A stretch of DNA of 64,000 nt from NCBI GenBank assembly GCA_039817415.1, contig JBCBVV010000020.1, positions 1 through 64,000 of the forward strand. The letters are read 5' to 3'. The notes under the pieces were generated by a model. That model had not been told where the DNA came from and ran no database searches. It worked only from the letters and a program-made list of their open reading frames with translations. This stretch comes from JALEFZ01 sp039817415 (GTDB lineage: Bacteria > Bacteroidota > Bacteroidia > J057). The stretch's first letter is position 1. Each line of letters starts with the position of its first letter. The position numbers and the translations under genes are program-made. Below are positions 8,835 to 17,500 of the stretch, piece by piece.

Positions 8835-9049
8835 ATAGAGGCGGCATCCCGTTTCCTAAGGGTAACTTTGGTACGATTCACCATGATGGAAAGTGGATCC
8901 TGCAAGGGCGCAGCTCCAGTAAACTTACATTCGTCCCCTTCTGTAATCCCCAACTGCAACAAGGCCAACTTAAGCTCCTCATTATCAATCTTCTCGATAA
9001 AGCCAGCTTGCCCTTTCTTCAGCTTATGAAGCTGGGAAAGATGAAGCAT
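8816..9049 (-). CDS. feoA: Ferrous iron transport protein FeoA
   Basis: A small SH3-like FeoA-domain protein. The core starts at LSQLHKLKKGQAGFIEKI, continues through LLQLGITEGDECKF and ends with DPLSIMVNRTKVTLRKRDAASI. FeoA binds and modulates FeoB. I chose the ATG at 9049 (77 aa) because the domain begins two residues later. An in-frame ATG at 9082 (88 aa) and a TTG at 9094 are also possible. The gene's end overlaps the start of feoB. A promoter with a good -7 box (TATTTTTG, minus strand) lies at 9147-9154. Confidence 0.92.
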   Translation of the reverse strand: MLHLSQLHKLKKGQAGFIEKIDNEELKLALLQLGITEGDECKFTGAAPLQDPLSIMVNRTKVTLRKRDAASIWIRKK

Positions 9050-9123
9050 TGTGGGTGAATATGGACGAGCAAATAATACCATGGCGATTTTCAAGCCTCC
9101 AATAATAAGAAAAAAATCAATTA

Positions 9124-9224
9124 TTTAGAATTGATCTAATTAGAAACAAAAATAATGAACAGCGATTCTTAGACCAATACCTGCATTTAGGTAAATAATT
9201 AGTCTCCCTACCTAAAATTAGGTA
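9124..9224. promoter_or_regulatory. Candidate metalloregulator operator array upstream of feoAB
   Basis: This stretch holds a cluster of TTAGG/CCTAA-like half sites. TTTAGA-N5-TCTAAT (about 9124-9140) runs into the perfect palindrome TCTAATTAGA (9135-9144), which lies just downstream of the feoA -7 box. TTAGGTA is at 9187-9193. TACCTAA-AA-TTAGGTA, with two 7-bp arms, is at 9209-9224. The half sites resemble those of DtxR/IdeR-type metal repressors (TTAGGTTAG.CTAACCTAA). Repression of iron uptake is the expected logic, but the regulator's identity is inference. Confidence 0.4.
9147..9178 (-). promoter_or_regulatory. Promoter for feoAB
   Basis: On the minus strand: ATTG (9178-9175), 20 bases, TATTTTTG (9154-9147). 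The -7 box matches TAnnTTTG fully and the -33 box differs from TTTG by one base. Transcription would begin near 9140, inside the palindrome TCTAATTAGA. Confidence 0.55.
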
Positions 9225-9301
9225 GACGATGCTACTCTACCCTTTTTGAACACGCCTAATTTGGGAAAAGTAGGAGATCTAGCCCACCTGTATAAATCAA
9301 T

Positions 9302-9898
9302 TTAAGGGTTGAGAATTCTCAGCACGACTTCCTTGCCACTCAGTTCTTCCTTGAGCTGCTGATAAACATGGAGGTAGGTTGACTCGCTATTCAGCAACCA
9401 GCCCTCCTCTACCCTTTCTCCCACTAGAACATTGCCGTAAGCTAGGGCAGGATCATTGCCTGCCATTAGGTAAGGAAATGCAAGGTGATCAACCTCTTTG
9501 ATCCAGATCATCCCTTCATGGATCTCCGGGTATTTGAAGTGATAGGTGGTATGTTGGCCCCCTTCTTTCCTGAGTTCCATTTTGTAATCCGACTCTGGTA
9601 TAGATCCTTGGTCGGGGAAAGCAGGGCTTGGTGTAGGTCCTTCGAGGGTGGTGGCTATTTCTCTATCCTTCCAGATCAATTTTCCTTCGGTGTAAGAATC
9701 AGTAGTCTTGGTTCGTTGTAGGGTCAAAAACTCTTTCCCATTCAGGTCTAGGCGCTTTACTTCTCCCATTGGAGACTGGGGTTTTTCCTCTTCTATTGGG
9801 TCAAGGTCAATAATCAGTCCCTTTTCTTTTGTATTTTGCGAGGAATTATCCGAAGATGGAAGGAATTTGGAGAATAGACGCTTAAAAAATGACCACAT
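9302..9898 (-). CDS. DUF5675-like protein
   Basis: From the ATG at 9898 the protein has 198 aa (MWSFFKRLFSKFL...); the frame can be extended only with a TTG at 9916. The first 50 residues are polar and low in structure. From about residue 60 on (FLTLQRTKTT..., TTLEGPTPSPAFPDQGSIPESDYKM, YPEIHEGMIWI, GNVLVGE, LLNSESTYLHVYQQL) it follows the outline of DUF5675, a small domain found in phage and bacterial proteins with the pattern TLE...IP.G.Y...GcilvG. The match is remote and its function is unknown. No signal peptide is seen. The gene stands alone between feoAB and ridA. Confidence 0.55.
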   Translation of the reverse strand: MWSFFKRLFSKFLPSSDNSSQNTKEKGLIIDLDPIEEEKPQSPMGEVKRLDLNGKEFLTLQRTKTTDSYTEGKLIWKDREIATTLEGPTPSPAFPDQGSIPESDYKMELRKEGGQHTTYHFKYPEIHEGMIWIKEVDHLAFPYLMAGNDPALAYGNVLVGERVEEGWLLNSESTYLHVYQQLKEELSGKEVVLRILNP

Positions 9899-10016
9899 AG
9901 GAACAGTTTTTTTCAAGTATAAGGAATATTTTCAATTTTAGGGGCGTGTCTGATAGTCAAGTATTTTGCTATAGAGGGACAACTTAAAAAAGATAGAACA
10001 ACATCTTAATCAGATA

Positions 10017-10415
10017 ATGTCAAAAAAGCGCATAAACATTGCTTCAGGAACAATTTGGGAAGACCAAGTGGGATATTCCAGAGCGGTAAGGGTTGGAAAC
10101 ATAGTTGAGGTAGCCGGTACCACAGCTATGGACGGAGATGAAGTAATGTTTCACTCTGATGCCTATCAACAGGCTCAATACATCTTGCTCAAAATCCAAC
10201 AAGCCCTTTTAGATGCTGGCTCTAACATGGAACATGTAGTAAGAACCAGAATATATACCACAGACATGAGCCATTCTGAAGAAATTGGGAAAGCCCATGT
10301 GGAATTTTTTGCTACCATTAAGCCAGCAGCTACCATGGTAGAAGTCTATTCCTTGATACAAGAAGGATTGGTTGTAGAAATTGAGGCTACCGCTATCATC
10401 CCAGAAGATGATTAA
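10017..10415 (+). CDS. RidA family protein (YjgF/YER057c/UK114)
   Basis: A 132-aa single-domain RidA-fold protein. Recognisable parts are the N-terminal strands around GYSRAVRVGNIVEVAGTTAM, the helix DAYQQAQYILLKIQQALLDAG, VVRTRIYTTDM (the Arg that contacts the substrate carboxylate in enamine/imine deaminases) and a C-terminal strand with VEIEATAII. RidA members hydrolyse reactive enamines and imines formed by PLP enzymes; this one has a somewhat unusual N-terminus, so the exact substrate is open. Its 3' end overlaps the convergent epimerase gene by 4 bp. Confidence 0.88.
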   Translation: MSKKRINIASGTIWEDQVGYSRAVRVGNIVEVAGTTAMDGDEVMFHSDAYQQAQYILLKIQQALLDAGSNMEHVVRTRIYTTDMSHSEEIGKAHVEFFATIKPAATMVEVYSLIQEGLVVEIEATAIIPEDD

Positions 10416-11461
10416 TCCCAGAAAAATTGGTAAATCGTTGTTTGTAGGTATACCTCCCCTTTGTCCAAACGAGTAGAAGGGAAATCAGGTCTGTTGGGTG
10501 AATCGGGGAAATGCTGTGCTTCCAGACAAAAGGCAGAATAGGGCTCATAGACCTGCCCATACTTCCCTTTCACATTCGATAGAAAATTTGCCGTATACAA
10601 TTGAACAGCCGGTTCAGTTGTCTTTACCTTCATCCTATTTCCAGTCTCAGGATCGGATACTTCTGCGATCAACTTTAATTCCCCCTTCCAATCATTGGCG
10701 ACAAAGGATCGATCAAAGCCATTGCCAAAAGTCAATTGCTCATGTTCTTGCTCTAGTCGTTCTCCTAAACTGGCCGGCTTTCTAAAATCAAAAGGAGTAC
10801 CCTCCACTTCCATCAATGCATTCTGTAGCGGTATACCGTCTTCACCTGCGGCAACAATTTTATCGCAATACAGGCTCATCTTATGGGCCTTGATATCTCC
10901 CTTGCCTGACAGGTTGAAATAGCCATGATGGGTAAGGTTTACGATGGTAGGCTGGTCAGTTTCTGCTCGGTAGGAAAGACTTAATTCATTTTCATCGTTC
11001 AAGGCGTAAATTAATTCTGCCTTCAGCTTACCTGGAAATCCCATTTCACCATCTGGGCTCAGATAGGTCAACTTCAATTTGTTCCCCTCTTCGTCAGAAA
11101 TATCTGCTGCTTTCCAAAGTTTTTTGTCAAAACCTTCCGATCCGCCATGGAGTTGATGAGGAGCCTGGTTAGCTGGCAAATCATAGGTTTTTCCATCCAA
11201 CCTAAAAGAAGCCTGCGCAATTCTATTTCCATACCTCCCAATGATGGTATTCATAAAGGGATGATCGGACAAACAGCCTTCTAGTGTGTCAAAGCCCCAG
11301 ATAACATCTACCTTACCTTTTGAAGTGGGCAGGAAAATACTCGTTAGGGTCGCGCCATAGTTGGTGATGTTTACTTCCATTCCCTTTGAGTTGGTAAGGG
11401 AAAAGAGGTCTACCTGACGGCCATCTGGCAATGTTCCAAAGTGCTTTTTTATCATAGTCAT
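10412..11461 (-). CDS. galM: Aldose 1-epimerase (galactose mutarotase)
   Basis: The 349-aa length is normal for the family, and there is no signal peptide. Conserved blocks are INTIGRYGNRIAQA (here NTIIGRYGNRIAQASF), HQLHGGSEGFDKKLW, VNLTHHGYFNLSG with the catalytic-region histidine, and CLEAQHFPDSPN with the catalytic glutamate. The enzyme interconverts the alpha and beta anomers of free hexoses and feeds sugar catabolism. The flippase gene ends 4 bp upstream of this start (stop at 11465, start at 11461), so the two are likely co-transcribed. Confidence 0.94.
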   Translation of the reverse strand: MTMIKKHFGTLPDGRQVDLFSLTNSKGMEVNITNYGATLTSIFLPTSKGKVDVIWGFDTLEGCLSDHPFMNTIIGRYGNRIAQASFRLDGKTYDLPANQAPHQLHGGSEGFDKKLWKAADISDEEGNKLKLTYLSPDGEMGFPGKLKAELIYALNDENELSLSYRAETDQPTIVNLTHHGYFNLSGKGDIKAHKMSLYCDKIVAAGEDGIPLQNALMEVEGTPFDFRKPASLGERLEQEHEQLTFGNGFDRSFVANDWKGELKLIAEVSDPETGNRMKVKTTEPAVQLYTANFLSNVKGKYGQVYEPYSAFCLEAQHFPDSPNRPDFPSTRLDKGEVYLQTTIYQFFWD

Positions 11462-11464
11462 GGG

Positions 11465-12973
11465 CTATTCGTCGGATGATTCAGAAGGCTGATCCTGCTT
11501 TACTTTGTTAAATACTGGAATAAATCTTTCCAATCCCAGCATTCCTCCTATGCAGAGTAGGCAAATCACAGCTTTACCTGTAAAGGCGATGAAAGAGCCT
11601 TCGGAAGGGCCAATCTGTTGATTCAGTAAGAATCCTATCACAAAAATTCCTCCATAGAGCAGCGCTCGACCAATTTTGTATGGAATAGGATAATATTTCT
11701 GCCCAATCACATAGACCATGATACTCATGACGACGTAACAAATGAGTGTGGCCCATGCAGAAGCATAATACCCATAGCTAGGAATAAATAGGAAGTTACC
11801 TACCAAGGTTATTGTCGCTCCAACACCGGTAAATAAAATGGCAAAGCGTACCTGCTTGGTAATCTTATACCAGATAGACATGTTGAGATAGGCTCCACTG
11901 AATACGTAGGCCATAAGAAGAATAGGGACAATGGTCAATCCACTCCAATATCTCTCATCGATGAAGGTGAATCGTGTTAAGCCCCAAAAGTTAAAACTGA
12001 CAATTTCTTTGCTAAAGGAACCTATGACCAAAAAACCAATCAGAGCCGCTACAATGAAATAATGAAAGATTTTGGCAAAGGTCTGAGGGGAATCCTTGTC
12101 TTTGGATCGATTGAAGAAAAAGGGCTCTGCCGCATATCGGAAGGCCTGAATGGCCAAACTAATTAAGACTGCTACCCTGTAATTGGCTGCATAAATACCG
12201 TTCATTTCTTCCCCAGTTCTCGCCACACCTTCAAATGGTTTTCCATCAGGCCATAGAAGTGGAATAGTGGCTCGATCAAAGGTCTCATTCATGATACCAG
12301 CAAAACCTGCGATCATAATAAAAAAGGCATACCCAAGCATGCTTCTGAGGAGTTTCCAATCAGGTCTGAAGCTTGAAGGCAGATTCCCAATCAGTCCAAA
12401 ACCAAATTTGACAGCAGAGGCCGCCACATTTGCAATGAATACGTAGGTGAGTCCTAATTCAAGAACAATGATAAAGATGTAATTCAGGACAATATTGACA
12501 ACTACACTGGAAAGTAGGACGCTGACAAACCTCCCTGCTTTTTCCTCCTGACGAAGTTTGGCCAATGGAAGGGCACATAAGCCATCCATGAATATGACCG
12601 TCCCCAATAATAAAATCCAGTTTCCCCTACCCTCATATCCCAAAGAAGAGGCAATGGCTTCATTAAAGAATAGAATAAAAATCAAAAAAAGACTAGCCAG
12701 AAAAGCTACCCAAATGAATGCTTGGGAATAAATTTTCTTCTTCTCCTCGCTGTCTTGAATGAATCGAAAAAAGGTTGTTTCCATTCCGAAAGTGATCACA
12801 ATATTGATCATTGCAATGAAAGCATATACCTGCCCAAATATTCCGAAGTCAGCTTTAGAAATATGCTCCGCCCCTGATAGCCATGGCGTTAGCAGGAGAT
12901 TAATTACCTTAATCAGAATGTTGCCTACCCCATAGATCAAGGTTTGAGAGGCAAGCTTTTTCAATCCACTCAT
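11465..12973 (-). CDS. Polysaccharide flippase, MOP superfamily (Wzx-like)
   Basis: The 502-aa protein has about 14 hydrophobic helices spread over its full length and begins SGLKKLASQTLIYGVGNILIK, a typical oligosaccharide-flippase opening. The N-terminal half matches the polysaccharide-synthesis region (ADFGIFGQVYAFIAMINIVITFGMET split over the first 70 residues). The C-terminal half has the paired-helix C domain. Wzx proteins flip undecaprenyl-linked sugar repeats across the inner membrane. With the sugar transferase at 4.3 kb it suggests capsule or exopolysaccharide export, although no polymerase or transport genes are near. Confidence 0.88.
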   Translation of the reverse strand: MSGLKKLASQTLIYGVGNILIKVINLLLTPWLSGAEHISKADFGIFGQVYAFIAMINIVITFGMETTFFRFIQDSEEKKKIYSQAFIWVAFLASLFLIFILFFNEAIASSLGYEGRGNWILLLGTVIFMDGLCALPLAKLRQEEKAGRFVSVLLSSVVVNIVLNYIFIIVLELGLTYVFIANVAASAVKFGFGLIGNLPSSFRPDWKLLRSMLGYAFFIMIAGFAGIMNETFDRATIPLLWPDGKPFEGVARTGEEMNGIYAANYRVAVLISLAIQAFRYAAEPFFFNRSKDKDSPQTFAKIFHYFIVAALIGFLVIGSFSKEIVSFNFWGLTRFTFIDERYWSGLTIVPILLMAYVFSGAYLNMSIWYKITKQVRFAILFTGVGATITLVGNFLFIPSYGYYASAWATLICYVVMSIMVYVIGQKYYPIPYKIGRALLYGGIFVIGFLLNQQIGPSEGSFIAFTGKAVICLLCIGGMLGLERFIPVFNKVKQDQPSESSDE

Positions 12974-13102
12974 AAAGGAGATGTGCGTTGTTTCGTCGGT
13001 AAATGTAGGGATAGATTTTGAACCATACCGAGAGTTCAGGTAAAAGTTACGTTTTCCTTGGTAGAAGAGACAAATGGAAGATTATTAGCCTAATTCTCAT
13101 CC

Positions 13103-13591
13103 ATGCGCGACAAATCCTTTGCTACATTCTTTTTTCTCTTGCTACTGGTCTTGAGCGGGATCTGGGTCTACAGATTCACCAGTGAACATGACGAGGTTGC
13201 CCAGGCAGATATTGCCAGTCTTCATTCACATGACTTGTATGCTTCTAATAAATGTCAGGCGATCTTCCATTTTCACAATCAGTCAAAATGGAAGATAAAA
13301 GTCGATTTATCCGAATCTCAGGTAAGTATTGTATCAGGAAAATGGAGAAGTTTGTTCTTCGATGTTGGTGGAGATGCCCTCTGCTCTACCCAAGAGGTGA
13401 CTATTCCAGCCGGAGAAAAGGTCGAAATTGAAAGCTGCGAACTGAAGCTAAACTGTAGTGTGAGTCGGAAATTTAGGTTCCAAATGCATACAGATGATGA
13501 TAGAGCCGAAGATCAAGCCCTAGAATTTGTACAAGAAACAGATTTCCAATCTGGGCATGATTTCATCGTTCCCATTAGTCTTCCGAATTAG
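13103..13591 (+). CDS. Hypothetical membrane-anchored periplasmic protein
   Basis: This 162-aa protein has an N-terminal hydrophobic segment (residues 7-23, FFFLLLLVLSGIWVY) with no clear cleavage site, so it is probably a membrane anchor. The rest is soluble and has four or more cysteines (NKC, ALC, SCELKLNC) that could form disulfides in the periplasm. The strand pattern with FHNQSKWKIKVDL and VTIPAGEKVEIESC is beta-sandwich-like. I do not recognise a family. It converges with the next gene with only two bases between stops. Confidence 0.55.
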   Translation: MRDKSFATFFFLLLLVLSGIWVYRFTSEHDEVAQADIASLHSHDLYASNKCQAIFHFHNQSKWKIKVDLSESQVSIVSGKWRSLFFDVGGDALCSTQEVTIPAGEKVEIESCELKLNCSVSRKFRFQMHTDDDRAEDQALEFVQETDFQSGHDFIVPISLPN

Positions 13592-13593
13592 GG

Positions 13594-14271
13594 TTACTTT
13601 TTGAGAATTTCGATCGCTTTTAGCTTTTTCTCAGGCCCCATAATGCCGAGAATATATCTACCGTTAGGCAAACTATCAGGTTTTAGGTAGATCGTGTTTT
13701 CGCCTTCTTTTGATTGGATTAATTCACTGACAATGACCTTTCCATCATCTTTGAAATACTCCATGGTAATTGGCAGATCGCGGTTGCAGGTATAGGAAAT
13801 CTTGATGCTATCCTTAAAGGGATTTGGATAAGCACTGATCAGTTTGATTCCATCGTCCTCGGGATTAAATGAAACCTCCTTTGATTCTGAGTAATAAGCT
13901 TTGCCTGCAGGAGTTACGACCTTTACCCTGTAGTAAGAAAGTCCAGGAAGTGGTTTCAAATCAGAAAAACTATAGGTAATAGGAATGTGGCTATTCTTAC
14001 TTGCCCCTATGCTACCTATACTCTCATAAATCTGACCATTATGGCTTCTCTCAATGAAAAAATAAGTGGTATTCTTTTCAAATTGAGTTGTCCATTCTAA
14101 CAAAATGATAGTTCCCCCTTTAATCTTGGCCTCAAAATTTTTAAAAACTGATGTAGTGCTGTCCTGCTGAGAATCCGATAGGCTAAATTGGGCTTGAGGT
14201 TGTTCGAGCGAGACAAAGGATATATGAAAAAATGAGAGAGAGATCATGAGACCTATATATATCCACTTCAT
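13594..14271 (-). CDS. Secreted protein with fibronectin-like and T9SS-sorting-like modules
   Basis: The 225-aa protein has an N-terminal signal (KWIYIGLMISLSFFHISF). Residues 48-130 form an Ig/FN3-like module (ILLEWTTQFEKNTTYFFIERSHNG..., YYRVK). Residues 143-225 form a C-terminal module beginning SAYPNPFKDSIKIS and ending KAIEILKK, like T9SS type A sorting domains. Both modules are clearly related to those in the DUF2341 protein encoded at 20819-22051 (shared YFF.ERS, YES.G, YS.SD.KP, PNPF.D). It is read away from the giant surface protein and shares the 242-bp divergent promoter region. It is probably a surface or fibre-associated component. Confidence 0.7.
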   Translation of the reverse strand: MKWIYIGLMISLSFFHISFVSLEQPQAQFSLSDSQQDSTTSVFKNFEAKIKGGTIILLEWTTQFEKNTTYFFIERSHNGQIYESIGSIGASKNSHIPITYSFSDLKPLPGLSYYRVKVVTPAGKAYYSESKEVSFNPEDDGIKLISAYPNPFKDSIKISYTCNRDLPITMEYFKDDGKVIVSELIQSKEGENTIYLKPDSLPNGRYILGIMGPEKKLKAIEILKK

Positions 14272-14311
14272 AAGGCAATTGCTTTTATTTCCTGCATAAA
14301 TAATTCAATAA

Positions 14312-14319
14312 CAAAATTA
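14312..14319 (-). promoter_or_regulatory. Putative -7 box for the 13594-14271 gene
   Basis: On the minus strand this reads TAATTTTG, a full TAnnTTTG match, 41 bases upstream of the start. No good TTTG lies 19-20 bases further up. Confidence 0.35.
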
Positions 14320-14513
14320 TTTATAGACGCCGAATATAAAACTCGAATTCTGCTAGAAGTTTACATTCCCAAGAACAAATACAACAATCATTAAAATATA
14401 TTATTTAAAATACTATATAAAATTTGTAATGTTATTTTTCATTAATAATCGTGTGGGCATCAAATAGATTGCTCTCTAGTTTTAGGCCAGAATAATTATG
14501 CTATACACGCGAA

Positions 14514-17500
14514 ATGAAAAAAGTCATTCTGCTAACCTTGGTTCTACTATCCTGCCTATCCTCCTTTGGAACAGGAGAAGCCTCCACATATTTTGAGATA
14601 TTCGTCCCGCCCAATAACGACAGAGCTAATCGTCATGTTGTTGTAGTGATTACAGCCCTATATGATAGCACTTTCTTTGAGCTAATTGACGACGATGCAG
14701 ATGGGGATGATGATGACTCAGCCTCGGGTTGGTTAAACGCCGGGCAATCCTACATCCAATATATAAAGGATGGTGCCGTCAATGACGATGCTCCCCCTAG
14801 AGGCGGCCAAAGGAGATCTTCTAAGCAAGATGGAGACTTTTTCATCATAAAAACCAGCAAATTGGTTTTCGCTTCCCAGTCCACCAATTCTGATTGGCAG
14901 CATGACTGGGTGCCTGCCACCAACAAAACTTCCAAGGGAACAAAATTCATTGTTTTCTCCCCGCCGACTTCTTTCTCTCCTCGAGATTTAAATGTCTTTG
15001 CATATGAGGATTCTACAGTAGTTACGATCAAGTCGATACACACCTCTACAACGACTTCCACTGGCTACACACAGGTTGATATTAGCAATGCAAATATTTT
15101 GGTCCAGCGAGAAATCAATGTAGGACAAGACATCATTTTCTACCATACTGATGGAAGAAATATCATGCAATCAGGTGGAACTTACCTGATCGAGACCAAC
15201 AAACCTGTTACTGTCCAATATGGTGCCTTATGGGGAAATGCCCGTGATGGAGGAGGATTCGTACCTTCTGAAAATGGCTCTTCTTCTGGCGAACTATTTT
15301 ACTTTGGAGTCCCCTATCAAGCTCGAAGAGAGCAAGAAATTCGGGTAGTTAGCTGGGAGGACTCGACAGAAATATTTCTAGATAAATTTGTCAATAATTC
15401 TTGGCAAGAAGTAGAAAACTGGACACTTGATCGCCTTAAGGCAGGAGAATGGATTTCTTATTCAGGGAATCATGCAGGGGTATTCAGGTTAAGAAGCTCC
15501 GAAGGGAAACCTATTTCGGTATCTGAGGCCAACTGGCTAGAGACAGGAAGACCAGGGACCTCTGACATTGCCTCAATGGTTTCTTCACAGGATGGAACCT
15601 CAGCAGGGAAGTCATTCTTAGTCTACATGTCACCTCCAGGAAAGGAAAACGATGTAACCATTCCGGGTACCACGGATCGATACAGCTTTGGTAGCCATGC
15701 GTATTTGTTTGCACGAAAGACAGCCCAAGTTACCGTCGTAGACGCCTTTACCAATGGACAAAAAATCAATAGAACCTATACGGTTCCAGCAGGTAGATAT
15801 ATCGATTGTTTTCTTGATTTAAATGAATGGAACAGTATTTACAATGGAAATGGAAATCCAAACAGCGGACCAGAGAGACCGTATTTGTTGATCACATCTG
15901 ACAAACCTATATCTGTTTTTGCCACCAATTTCAACGACAATTGGATGAGCTATTTCGGGACCTCACAGACACAGGATTTCAAATTGGAAGGGACGACCTC
16001 TGTTGAGCAATCAGAGCCAGGAGACTCGGTAGTTGTCAAAGGAGATCTGATTTTACAAGGTGATAGCTTAACCAATCCTGATTTAACGGTAGTTGTTGGA
16101 GATGGAGCAGAAGTAGTATCATGTAACTTTGTGAATGAAACAGAAGAAATAACTTATGAGGGAGATATAAACCCAACTCCAAAAGGAGAAACAATCGTTA
16201 CGTTTGACAGCATCCCAGGCCTATCACCCGATAATACCTATTACACAGAAACGGAACTGATCGTAAATGGCAATGAAAATGATGGCGATCCTATATTAGA
16301 CAATACCGTCATTTCTGTAGAGACGGTAGTTTCTGGGGAAGTTGACTCCGCCTTCCAACAAGCTTCAAGCTCAAACGGAGTTACCGTAAATACAGATAAC
16401 TATGCGCCCAAAATATTCTTCCGTATTCAGGATGGAAGTCATCTCACAGGAACCAACAACTCTCAATTGGGCTTGGCGCTTGGCGATTATAATGGAGATG
16501 GTCTGCTGGATATCTTCATGGGAAGTTACGATAGTGGAGAACCAGATTTACTATACGCCAACAATGGAGATAGATCCTTTAGCTTAGTCGATACTGGGGC
16601 CATCGCCTCCAACATTGGTTCTTCGGTCGGAGGAAGTTGGGGAGATATGGACAATGATGGAGACCTTGATCTATTTGTTTCTAGAATTGGAGAGGCCAAT
16701 GTCTTGTATAAAAATCTGGGAAGAGGTCGATTTGAGGAGATGGAAGTAGAGGAAATTTACCGATTTAACGGACACTGTTACAACGCAAGTTGGATCGACT
16801 ACGACAACAACGGCTTACTTGATATTTACGTCTCTGACTTCCTGTCCAACAGGCCCAACATCCTTTTCCGCAACATGGGTGATGGCGAATTTGACAGAAT
16901 TGAAACGGCTTTACCAGGAAATGGCTCTACGATCGGAGCAGGATGGTGTGATTATGACAATGACGGTGACATGGACCTTTTTGCTCCCAATGGAAATGGA
17001 GAGGACAATTTTCTCTATAGAAATAATGGTAATGGAAGATTCGTACGTGTCAATACAGGAGAAATCGTCAATGACGGAGGAAATTCGGCTGGATGCAGTT
17101 GGGTGGATTACGACAATGATGGAGACTTTGACCTCTACGTTACCAATTCGGAGAGACAAGCTAATTTCCTTTACCAAAACAATGGAGATGGCACCTTTAC
17201 AAGAATTACAGAAGGAGCCATTGCCAATGACCAAGACAGATCTCAGGGCTCTACTTGGGGAGACTTTGACAATGACGGAGACCTAGACCTCTATGTCACC
17301 AACAGTTCAGAAGAGACCAGACGCTTGTACATGAACAATGGGGATGGAACCTTTAACAGCGACGTAGTAGAGCCGGTAACAAGAGATGGAAGCTTCTCCT
17401 TAGGGACAGCAACAGGGGACTTGGATAATGATGGAGACCTGGATGTTTTGGTGGCCAATCACTTCGAGAACCCTAACCAGTATTACACCAACAATGGAAA

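Noticed and set aside
16402..17286. Frames inside the giant surface protein gene (for example 155 aa at 16819-17286)
   Set aside because: They are in another frame of the VCBS repeats and show no family of their own.
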